This document shows positions 37,501-48,289 of a stretch of DNA of 64,000 nt, in pieces. How positions within the stretch are numbered: position 1 is the stretch's first letter; the number at the start of each line of letters is the position of its first letter. The notes under the pieces are model-generated. The model was given only the letters and a program-made list of their open reading frames with translations. It did not search any database and was not told the origin of the DNA. Origin of the DNA: Neospora caninum Liverpool (taxonomy: Eukaryota; Apicomplexa; Conoidasida; Eucoccidiorida; Sarcocystidae); assembly GCF_000208865.1 (NCBI RefSeq), contig NC_018396.1, positions 3,343,101 to 3,407,100 on the forward strand, written 5' to 3'. The translations under genes and the position numbers were made by a program.

Positions 37501-40226
37501 ACGACACGAGATGCGGCATGGAATACGGCGAGCAAAGAAAACAAGAGGGTAGGGACGAGAGCCGAGATGGAGGAACCTTAGCGACATTGGAAGGAAGAGG
37601 GGAGTATAATACGGCAGATGAAAAGCTGAGTTTCGTCACAACACGCGCTTATTTTCACGCACCTTCAGCGGCACACAAATCTTCCTCAACATTCACCTCT
37701 ATAGACATGGAGGCATCTAGTTGGTGCGGCTACAACATGCAACACCTTCGTGCATGCATATGTGTATGCGAATATGTATGTATGTATATATATATATATA
37801 TATATATCTGCATATACATATACATATATATATATATATGCGTTTGCGTGCTGATTTAAGGATACGGGAGCTCGCACGTTTTGTGGATGTCCACGTGTTT
37901 GACGGTTTCGCCATATGTGTCCGTTCGTACCGCGTTGGGACAGTTGATTCGAATTTCCATTTTCCGAGTAGACGAACAAAGAGGGCGTACTGCTCTTCTT
38001 TTTTGTGCGGCGAGCGCGCGACGAGCAGCACGTGGATGCCGTAGCTGCAGAGTTCCGGCTCCGTCGCTTTTTCAATGTAGTTCAGGAGTAGGTCCACCAA
38101 GTCTGAATTTATGACCACCTGCGGTCGAATGACGGCCGCCATGACGGCGATGATGTCGCCTCGGAGACTGCTTTCGTCGATCGCCATCAACGTCGTCAGG
38201 CAGTCAAAGAGAGGCACGGACAACTGTTCTTGATACTTGCAGTCTGAAAACAGCAGAGACGCCGCACAGGCACAGCCTTACGGATCATGCTCGGGGTCGT
38301 GCTTTTTGCCAGGAAGACGAGGAGAGGAGAACCGCGAGCGAGTCGTGAAAAGAAGACACCCGCGGGGACACAGGGAGACGGCGGCGGCCTTCAAAGGGGA
38401 CTGCGGCGCGAGGAAAGCGACAGAAAAGGGACAAGCGCTCCGCGAAGAGGCCCGTCTGCAGAGCGTCGCCAGTTCGGGAGTTTGAACCGAACGGCGCGAG
38501 GCGAGCGGTAACAGGTGAGAAAGAGACCCGAACCGAGAGAGGTCGAGGCTCCGACTCACGTTCAAAGATGTTGAGGAAGGCAATGACGCCAGCGCGTTGA
38601 ATGTCAATTTGGTACGGGTAGTAGGGCACGGCCTCCATCAGCACGTTGGCATATTGCTGAAGAGATGGAGAGAAAGCAAGGAGTACGCGAGACGCGTGAG
38701 ACAAGAAAGGAAACGGGCACGCGAAGCGAGACGAGACTCCTACACACGAAGCGAAGCGGGAAAGTTGACGGGGAGAAATCGACGCAGGATCCAAGTGCCA
38801 AGCGCAGCAACGGGGAGACACAGAAGGGGAGAGACCGGAGCGATGCCCGCAGAAAGACGCGAGGGACGGAAAAAGACGCGAGGGACGGAAAAAGACGTGA
38901 GAGAACTCGGTGAGCCGGAAACGAACGACCGCGCGTCATTTTACCTGTGAGTGTGGATCCTCGCGCACAACTTTCTTGCAGCAGGCGAACGCAAAGTCGT
39001 ACACGTCCTGGGCCTTCTCTTTCAAACCAAGCTGCGCAAACCGACGGAGAAATCCCAAGACACTCTCCGGATAGACAAGGAAGGACCGCCGGAAAAAAGA
39101 CAGGGATTTCCGCGTCTCGGATTCTCGGAAAAAGGATCAACTTGCAAGAGGTTGCAGGGAGTTACGAAGCCATGTCCAAGCACCCGCCGTCGGACCCGTG
39201 CTTAGGTTTTCGTTCAAAGCCTCTGGCTCCAACGCGTCCCAAAGAAGAAATTCAGAAAGCAAAACACGGGTTTCCTGGTAAGATAAGATGCGCGAACCTC
39301 GAAAGTCCACAAGGGACTCACCCACGTCAGGTACACATAGATGTAGTCCTATGTATACGTATAAAGATATATATGCATATATGAATGAGGTGGGAGGACG
39401 GATGGGAGGTAGAGGCCGGTCCAAAGGAGCGGACAGATTTGTGAATCCCAAGCAGAGTGTCAAGCCATCAAAGGTTCGCCGATAGAACCGAAAGCAAACC
39501 GCGCATATGAACTGAATAAGATGCATTGAAAAGGAGCTACGGACACAAATGCCTGGAAAGCACGACGGATGTAGTCCACCGCACAAAGGAGAGAATGCGC
39601 AGACACATGCCAAGCAACCCATAGACTGAGCGGCTCTTAGACCTAGAGAGGTGGGTGCACATAATTGAAGTGTATCGACAGTGGTTCGAGAGAAGGCAGA
39701 CGAGTGTGAACAGCACGGCATGGAATCCTGATTATCTGCGTTTTTGAAACGGGAGAGAGCATCGGGAAGCGGAGATTACAACAGACAGATTGACTTCCAA
39801 AATGACGGCTCAGATTCTCCGCAGCGCACGAATTGGGATGGCCAAAGAGACACAGAAAACAGAAGAGAAGAAGAGAGAAGAAAAGAGAAAACCCCCAACC
39901 AACCTCGCGGCCTGTATCTTACTTGGCCACTTGCGAGGAGTTCCTTGATCTCTCTGTACCGGGCGTAGACTGCGGCAGCGTCTTGAGGCTCCGGAGGCGG
40001 TTGCAGGTGGACAAAGGTTTCGCATTTTTGGGCGGGTAAGCGCCTCGCGAGGGCTGAAAAAGGAACGCCGAGACAAAAAGACGAATTTCGGAAGCAGAAA
40101 CGTAGTGGATACAAAAGTCTAACAGAGCTAAATTTGTGCTGCGTTCTCTCTTTGCCATTCCTCTGTCCACCGTACCCCTCCACACATGCATATGCATAAA
40201 CATCCGCGCAAATACACAGTTACATA

Positions 40227-40264
<38 letters not shown>

Positions 40265-43200
40265 AATGCCTACCTAGCAGAAGATACATGAATGCATGCC
40301 TGTGTATAGATGTTTATGTTTGCATAACATTTGTCTGTTTTTTGTCTTGGAAGTCAGAGATAGCGGAAGGGCGAAGCAACACGAAGGCCACGAATTGGCA
40401 TGAGGGACATGAGAGACCGGGCCCGACCGAACGCGGAAGGGAAAGGTAAAGAAACACGAGAGGGAAAAAACAGCGGAGACTGTTCCCCTCCCTGGTGCTC
40501 CAGAGAGGCGTCCGACCGCCACTGACTCCTGCCTTTCCACTGCAACTTGAAAACGGTGGCCGCCACCTCTGAGCCGACTTTCATCCGATGTCGCGAGCTC
40601 TCAAGCACGTGCCGCATCGACGCACCCTCATCTGTGCATGCATTCTACGTAGGTTTTTGCAGCGAATGCGTGCACCTAAGTGGACCGGGATGTCTCTGCG
40701 CGTTTCCACGGATATCTGGCTGAGTTCACTGTATCACGGCGGTGCGTTCTGTGTTTTTCTTTTTCGTCTGTCCCGGTTTCATCACTCACTGCTCCTTGTG
40801 AGGTCAGCCTTCCTCCGGGTTTCTACAGGTAAGACGACGAGGCCTGCAGAGAGGAGTTGCTCGGGAACTTGCACTTTCTCTAAGTCCCTTTTGTCATCGA
40901 AAGACGGCTCAACTTTGTCAAGAGACAGGCGCTGGGCGTCGCTGGCCTTCCCGCCCCGTTTGTCCGCTCCAGAGCCGCGTTCCACGGGTTGGGAAGAAGA
41001 GAGTGTGCGCGACAGGGGCGTCTTGTACATGGTCAGCGTTCTCTGGACGCCGAGACTGGGCATCGCATGCAGTTTGCTTTCCCCTCTGTCGACTTTGGAT
41101 CGTGACGCCCTTCCCTCGCCACGCCTTCCGTCGTCTCTCTCCCGTCTTTCCTTCGCCCGGCTGGGTTCAGGCTCCTCGTCCCGGTCTCGCTCGCGCGTCT
41201 TTGGACTCACAACGCTCCGCCGCTTCATCAGGCTGGCTTGCCTCATCCGATCCGCAAGCGTCTCCGCAGCCTCCACGGTCAAAGTTGCTTGGCGGCGCTG
41301 AGAGCCCGTCCGCGACACTCCCGTCTTCGGCCCCGGCACCTTGTCGTGGGAAGGTCTTCTGCCGCGCGCGTCAAGCGAGTCTTCCCGACTCCTTCGGTTC
41401 AACTCGAGGGAGTCGCCTGCTCGCTCTGGGACGTCTGGGTCTCGGCCTCGCGCTGCGTGCGTCGACTCTAGCCGCGCGCGAAGTTCCGCCTCGCGGAGTG
41501 CACGTGCCTTGGCTTCTTCCGCCTTGGCGAGCTCTCGCTCCGCGCGGGCTCTCCTCTCTGCGCACCGCGTCTCTTCCTCCAGGAGCCTCTGCCGGCGCGC
41601 CAGCAGCTCCACGGCTTCTCGGGCTTCCTCAGCCGCCCGCATCGCCTCTTCGCGGGCCTTGCACGCTCGCGCCTCCTCGAGCGCCCGATCGCGCGCCTCC
41701 CGCTTCGTGCGGAAGTACTCTTCCCAGTCTTCTTCTTCGTCCTGTTTCTGCTTCTGGTCCTCCATCAGACTCTGCTCTTCCTTCAACAGGGCCGAAGCCA
41801 CGGGCGGCGGGACAGGAACCTCCGGGTGGACGGGAGGCAAGGCACTCGCGGCCACGCCCTTTTCCTCTAGCTCGCGTCGCCGCTCCTGGATCGCCTGCTG
41901 GGACAGTGGCAGGCCGGAGCCGTACTCGGGGTACGGATACAGCTCGGGGAACTTGGAAAAGTACTGCGCGGGGTAGCCGTTCCGGCGCACGGGGACCGGC
42001 TGAGACGCCTTCCGGTACCCCATCTGCCGCAGCAGAGACGCGACTGCCAGCCTGCACTTCTGGGCTGGCAGTTGCTCCAAGGCGTGACCGAGATCCAACT
42101 GATCCAGCTTCTCGAGCGGATCCGGACCGGCCTGAGTGACGTACCCGCAGACTGTCGCGTCGACTGCGGACTCGGGAGGGAGCTGCTGGCGCAGCTCCTC
42201 CATCTTCTTCACTTGCTCCCGACGCGCTTGCACTTCTTCGCTGTCTTCCCCAGACGCGTACAGCGCGCGGTGGAACGCGTCCCGAGTCCGGTGCTCGAGG
42301 CGGTCAGCCTCGCTCTTCATCGTCTGGAGGTTTTCCTTCGCCTCATCGATCGCCCGCATCTGCTCCTTGATGAATGCCTGCTGCTCGACAGTCAGTTCAC
42401 ACAGACGCTCGTCGACCCCCATGGTCCTCCACTCTTCGACCTCGGACTTTGCTTTGCTCTCCAGCAGCTTCCGCCCGATTTCTCGGCTCCCCTTCTTCAG
42501 GGAAACTGCTTCCGACTGAAGCTGCTGCAAGACGCCGTCCATCGTTTCTTTCGCAAACACGAGGGCGGGGTTGACAGTTTTGTCCTTCTCGACCGGCCCA
42601 AGGCCCTTCCAGTCCGCGACCGCTCTAGCCCCGCAGACAGGGCCTGCGACCGCCGGGGCAGCCGGAGCCGCCGGAGCGCCTTCGGAGCCCGCGGCGGGGC
42701 GCCCGTCGGGGCTCCACGCGGAGCCCCGGCCCGGAGGTCCCATAGCGCCCGGAAAGAAGGGCGGAGGCGCCGTCGTCTGCCAAGGCAGCACGAGACCGTC
42801 GCGCGACACAGAGGCGCCAGAAGTCGCAAAGCCCGGAAGCGCTGTCCCTGGCCCTCCTGGCCACATTGCGGAAGGCGCCCATTTTGCCGCCTGTTGCCGC
42901 TGTTGGTACAGGCGTTGGAGACTTTGAAGCGGCTTCGGAAGCTGCGGAGGAAGCCGAGCGTAGGCTCCGGGGCCCGGGGTCGCGGGAAGAAAGGAAGGGC
43001 GTGGCGGAGGGCTCAGAAGAATCGGTGGACGATCCAAAGACCGAAAGAGCTGGTACTGGTACTCCACCGCGTTGCGCGCGCCTACGATGCCTGCATATTG
43101 ATGCTGCAAGTCTTCCAGCCTAAACAGAAACCAACGGGAGGAGTGGGACAGCGCAGATTCCGCGACGCAGGACACCACAGAGAAGCACACGCCCTCAACT

Positions 43201-44917
43201 TGGCGTTTCTTTTCCGAACGCTCGCCAGGCCGTCACTTAGTGTGGACGGCCTTTAAAGAGGAACCGTGGACAGGGAAGAGCAGCCGCAAAAACGGAAAGC
43301 CAACTCGAGGCGAAAGGTGGCAAAGGGTGTGCGCAAACGTTTTCGCATGCGCAAGGAACGTTCAACGGGCGATTAGAGCAGCAGGCTGCGAATTCAGGGT
43401 TCGCGCAGAGCTCGCCAGCGCCCTCGATACATCCCGGAGAGATGCTGAGACGGGGGTGAGAATACATAACCGAGGGTGGACATACAGAGGAAAAGGACCA
43501 AGAACGAAAGAGACTCGGCCCGGGCCACGCGGTTGGCGCGCAACCCCCACGGTTTCCCGAGGAGTGACTTGGGCTGCCTCCGCCCCACGAACAGAGAAAT
43601 CCAAGAGACAAGCGGGGAACTTGGAAGCAGACTGCGGGACCAATGAACGTCTGCGACGGATGCTCTCCAGGTCGTTGTGTGTGGCATGGCGCATGTTCGT
43701 CTCCCGTGGGTCCAGTTTTGTCTCAGTACCGAGAAACCGCGTGTCGGCAGCGCCAGAAGACAAGCAAGATGCTGCCCTGAGCAGTCGGATGCACGCGGCT
43801 CGCCCTAATTCGCACGCGCCGCTTCTTTTCAAGTACGCACCTGTTCAGAAAGTGGTGAGGCGGACTGGCGCCAGGCGGCACGGCGAAGAGCGGGCCGGCG
43901 GCGGCCTGGCCGCCCACGTGTCCCTCGTGTTCGCCCTCCGACGCTGTGCCGTCTGCTCTCTCCGAGGGCCCAGGCGGAGGAGTCAGTTCCTTTCGACATC
44001 GCATATTGGCGGGAATGTATCGCGAGGCTGGCGCCTGGGCTTCTACTGCAGAGTATCCACTCCTTTGTGGATTGCCCGGTTTCCTTGGGCTATGCAGAGA
44101 CGCAGGCAAGGGCGCGGACGGGAACAGTAGAGTATGGCCGTTCCCTTTTTCCACGCCATGTTGCCAAGGACTCGTTTGCCTCCCTTCTCCGGCGGCCTCG
44201 GGGCACGCCGCTCTCGGCGGCTGCGTGGCAACCTGCGGAGTATCTCCGTTCTCGCCATACGCCCCACCAGAACGCAGGGGTGCACAGGGATGATGCGCAG
44301 TGGGAAGATCAGGAACAAACGCGGAATGCTGACGACTGGGGCCAGGAGAAGGGTGAGGCGAAAAGTTGTGCGTCGTGGTAGGGACTGACGGCGGACTGAA
44401 TCCCACAGTCGGCGAGCACGCAAAAAGGGCCGTTGGGCGACACAGGTCGACTTGCGAAGCAAAGGAGGAAGGTTCACGAGATGGCGACGGAGTGGGTTCG
44501 GACCCGCGAGGTGTAGGCTCGTACGGGCAAGGCCGGTCAGGGGAAGAGTCCGGCTCACTTGAAGCCGGGGGAGCTGAAGCAACGGACTGGGAGACGCTGG
44601 CTGCAGAAGAGCGTGAAGGTGAAGGCGGTGATGCAGAGCTGGGCTCGTCACCAGGAGGGGACCGTGAAAGAGCGGGACAGGAAAGGGAAGTCTCGGAGGT
44701 ACAAGGCAAAGAAGGCGCATCGCCGACTGTTTCTTGCAGCGCCTTCGCTAGTGCAGGATACTTGGCGCGGAAATCGGCATCCTTCAGGAGAGTCGACGCC
44801 CGTTCAGAAGCCGTTGAACTGTCTCGATACGACCCTTCCTCTCGCCCTTCTCGCGCGTGCAGCGAAGCCGACTTTCCCGACACCGCGGAGGGCTGTAAAG
44901 CAGCCTTCTCTGCAGGC
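32939..44917 (-). CDS. Coiled-coil and armadillo-repeat scaffold protein (at least 1,820 aa)
   Basis: Twelve minus-strand exons are supported by matching phases: about 44907-43841, 43119-40790, 40053-39923, 39031-38945, 38656-38560, 38243-37931, 37151-36938, 36524-36168, 35655-35533, 34942-34859, 34145-33909 and 33370-32939. The first is Ser/Pro-rich and disordered. The second (776 codons) has a Gly/Pro-rich part, then about 90 residues of charged coiled coil (EEYFRTKREARDRALEEARA onward). The last ten exons form a helical repeat region of about 650 residues with armadillo/HEAT spacing (for example RRLQGAACQALSSLCGVSLL, VLLKHHKNASFCRDVLCCIA and VVAQGCRCLGLIAEEASLKA), ending in a basic Ser/Arg tail. 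Such repeats bind protein partners, so a scaffold role is inferred. More N-terminal exons probably exist upstream; the acceptor near 44917 is ambiguous in phase. Several introns carry AT microsatellites. Confidence 0.75.
34472..34507. repeat. (TA)n microsatellite in an intron
   Basis: Intron of the armadillo gene. A shorter one lies at 34237-34255. Confidence 0.9.
35262..35372. repeat. Two (TA)n microsatellites in an intron
   Basis: TA/CATA tracts in the intron between the exons at 35533 and 34942. Confidence 0.85.
37776..37842. repeat. (TA)n microsatellites in an intron
   Basis: Two TA runs separated by CTGCATATACATA, in the intron after the exon ending at 37931. Another TA run lies at 37435-37453 of the spacer between exons. 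Confidence 0.85.
40226..40262. repeat. (TA)n microsatellite in an intron
   Basis: About 17 TA units in the intron between the exons ending at 40790 and starting at 40053. Confidence 0.9.
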
Positions 44918-45400
44918 CTGCAACACAGCACAGGAGCCAGATAAACAGAGGAAACCAGAGCGGCATGCAGGAAAGGCGGGACGCCGCGGAAGACCCGGGG
45001 CGGACCGCGAAATGCGGGCAGTCAAGAGCAAGAGACAATTACGAAAAAGAGCGATTGCTAGAACGCGGGCCCGTAAGAATGGTACGGTGGGGAAGCCTGA
45101 AGACGAACGCAGCGCCTTCTAGAAAAGACGCACAAGAAGAGTTATGTAGACAAAGGTGAGGAGGAATGCGTGGGGACGCGATGCATGCAGTACCAGAGAA
45201 GCTGAGGAAGTTGAACAAAGTAGTTGGACCAGACGGGGGTTTCCCGAGAAACTTTCCTGCACCTATGCTGTGTTTCGACTCAAGGGATTTGCAGCTGAAC
45301 AGCATAACACGGTCCGATGCAATTTCCCTGGTCTCCACATCCTAGATACTTTTTCCGGCACTATCTTCAGCCTGGGTTCGTGCAGGTCTTTCTCTGACAG

Positions 45401-45579
45401 GTGTTGGATTTCGATTCAAAAGAGGAAAGCATGAGAACGGTACATGCCACAAGTTCAGGTCCAGTCGAAAGTTGCCCACCGACGTCGTATACGAGGGTAA
45501 AACGCAAACGCTTATTCGCTTTACAGTGCAGACGAGGACGAGCTCCCGGACAGAAAAACCAGATCATGCCAACAAATCA
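45401..45579 (+). CDS. Candidate plus-strand exon
   Basis: It lies between an excellent acceptor (ttctctgacag) and an excellent donor (TCA|GTAAGTACG). The frame encodes about 59 residues with GKTQTLIRFTVQTRT, one Cys and many basic residues. The next plausible plus exon would need a 46-nt intron, which is too short to trust. The minus strand here is also open in two frames. Confidence 0.3.
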
Positions 45580-45766
45580 GTAAGTACGGGATCAAAGATG
45601 GCCAGAAATGTTGACGCCTCCACAGTTGTTTGGTCTCCACCGGATTTATGCAGGTCTCTGCCTAGTCAGCCACCAAAGCAAAGCGGCATCCAGCCGACAC
45701 GCCCGCGTCTGCGAAAAAAAGAGCCTTTTCTCAGGGGATGCTGGCCAGTTTTGTGAAGTACCTTAC

Positions 45767-45955
45767 CTGTGAGGAGCGGAGCACGGTTCCATCGTGTAAA
45801 GCGATGGAACAGTGAGATAAACAAGCTGGGCACTGTTGGTGATACTGCCTGACTATTTCTTGTGGAAAACGATAAACTTGTTGAAGAAGAGAGAGCTGCA
45901 TCTTGAAGTCCTTCTGGATATTCTCAAAGCCTTGTCTACGGCTACACGCCTTCAT
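45767..45955 (-). CDS. Candidate 5' exon of the armadillo gene, with paired CxxC-like cysteines
   Basis: A minus frame ends at a strong donor (CTCACAG|GTAAGG, phase 0). It encodes a well-patterned segment, MQLSLLQQVYRFPQEIVRQY, followed by QQCPACLSHC, a possible metal-binding knuckle. A phase-0 acceptor at 44908 would join it to the next known exon of the armadillo gene. The left edge is uncertain. Confidence 0.4.
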
Positions 45956-48289
45956 TGGGCAAACGAAGGAAGAAGCGACAGACACAAAGGCATGGTTGAA
46001 AAAACGTGAGTAGGCGATCGTCGGTGTACCCGTGCGGATCCTCCAAACAAGAGTGGCGGTCCTCTCAGGAGGACGTTCCTTCAGTCGCAGTAGACGACAG
46101 GAAAAAACGGCGAGTGGTAAGACAGCTGTGGAAGTGACACAGCGTTGAAGACAGAAGCTGGGAGATGCAACAGAACAGTTGGAAATGTCGTGTTGAACGG
46201 CACATCATAGACGGTGTGTGGACGAAATAGCCCTAGAGCGACGAGGGACAGGGAATGGACAGGGCGGCCCAGGGAAATCAAAGACGCGACAGGGGCACAA
46301 CTCCAAATCTTGACCTGCTCGTCCGATAGTCATCGTGCTTCACACTAGGGCACTCCACATGATCGGCCCGCGACAGCAGGAACCAGAGAGGTGTTATACC
46401 ACTGGATATTGCGCGAGAATAAACTAGCGGGTTCGCTCCATTCCAGCGACTGTGACAAAATGGGTCCATTCGTTCAATTGTAGGTAATTTGGGCTGTGTC
46501 TGTTGTAGCTAGAAGCATTAACTGGCGAGACAGCCTCGTGGAGAAACTCTAGACAGAGGGACTCAAGGTGAGCAAGCAGTTGCAGGAGCTGTAAAGAAGT
46601 GGGGGACGATGAGTGTGAGCCGCAGAAAGGAGCAATGCGTCTCGGCATACTCTCAAGGTTCCCCGTCCTACCGTCAGGCAGATGAGTTAGCGAAAAAGAA
46701 GAAAAAAGACGTAAGGTTAGCAGGATGCATCCCCCGCTTCTCAGTTTGCAAGTAGGGGAAACATTAATTCGATGATGCTGGCGTTCTTGCTGGCAAAAGA
46801 GAAAGACGGCCGATGACATCAACGGGATCGCGAAGGACGGGGGAGATTTTCTCAAGACACGAGCAGTTCACGAACCGCGGAAAGAAACAGGACCAGAAAG
46901 ACGAATCAACAGTCTGGGACCCTCGTAGTACATCGAAGCGCTTAGTGTGCCAGAAAAAAAACCGTGGAACAAAATAAGAGCGGCGAGATGACGAGCATGT
47001 TAAAAACAGGCGCTGGAAAGAGTCTTAACGTCCATCCCATTTCGATACCCGCCACAGTGGGCTCGTCCGGCCGACAGCGAAGTGACAGCAGCGGTTTCTA
47101 TATTGGGCCCCAGATGAACCCTCAGAAACCGAGGCATTGGCGGGGAATGAATGATGGAGGAAATGTGCAATATTAAATTCAAAGGGGAGTGAGTAATACT
47201 TCAATTCACCGGGAAAAGTGGAGCTGCTCGGTCATGCACGCAACTGGAGCGTGCAGCGGAGACGATGTAAGATGGGTCTAGTGGCCGCAGTGGGACGACG
47301 AACGTTGCGAAGGATCGAAGAGTGGATCTGCCCAAGTGAAGAATATTTGATGCGAGTCGACTGATATACTCGGATCAAGCCAGAGTTTGTCAGACACTCC
47401 TCCGGAGAAACCAGCGGCTCGATACTATCGAAAACTACATCACTATGTATCATGGTACCCTACTCCTGTAGCCGGCTAGCGCTTTGTGGCTACAGAGTGA
47501 GCCTACCTTTTTCGGTCATTCACAAGACAGGCGGGTGGCCCGCCTCCTTTGCGCGACAGGATGCACTGGCAGCGAACGAGCGGCAACCCCTGAAAAAACT
47601 CATAAGTGGATCTATATTGGGCGGGCGAAGTGTGAAGTATCTTGGAAGACATTCTATATCGCAACGGTGTGTTTATTCGGATGGCTTTTGATTTGCCGGT
47701 AACCATTCTCGCCGCCCAGCTTTGCGAGGATTGGAGAAGGGAGTCTGCAAAAACCACCACAGATCGGAACAAAAAGGCAATTTCGGGTTCACATGAGAAC
47801 TCGGTCATTCTGGTCTCTTTCCGAAAGCGGAAACTGAACTAGAGAGTGAACTAACGAGTCAGATATTCCATCGCACTCACTGCAATGAGCTCCTATCGGC
47901 CTATTGGCCGACCAACAACACATTGTTTTCCCTTATAGATCTCTTTGAGAAAACAGACCGGCAGCGCATCGCTAGACAAGGAAAGCGTGGTGCGCCATAC
48001 AAGAAGGTCTATGTGACTTGGTCCACGTGGTAACGGCGGGTGGGCGGGAGAAATTGCCGGAATGGTTTCTGCCGTGGGGCACGAGCATATCTGCGCAAAA
48101 GTAAAATGATCGGCAGACATAATGAAGAGACACTAGCTAGAAATATTTCATGTCTTAAAGACGCATACGTAAGGGCATAGAGGTGGAGTGTACGGACACA
48201 AGAAATGAGCACTGCCGTCTGCCCTGTTACTCAAGCGGTCTCGACACGAGAACTCTATTCAGCAGCCGATACTTTGTAGACCTGACAGG

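Larger units (their letters stand above)
44918..48289. other. Unresolved region with exon-like segments on both strands
   Basis: Probably holds the 5' exons of the armadillo gene. Plausible minus segments are 47808-47507 (starts with Met, ends at a strong AAAAG|GTAGGC donor), 47432-47232, about 46609-46500 (after CTTCTTTACAG), about 46224-46080 and 45955-45767. They could not be joined in phase. A plus exon candidate at 45401-45579 competes. The region is less pyrimidine-biased than the rest of the window. The promoter of the plus-strand gene at 48290 should lie near its right edge. Confidence 0.35.

Noticed and set aside
41003..43256. Long plus-strand frames (378 and 394 aa)
   Set aside because: They are antisense to the 776-codon exon of the armadillo gene, whose junctions on both sides match in phase.
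45626..45768. Plus-strand exon following 45579
   Set aside because: It would need a 46-nt intron and its donor overlaps the stronger minus-strand donor.
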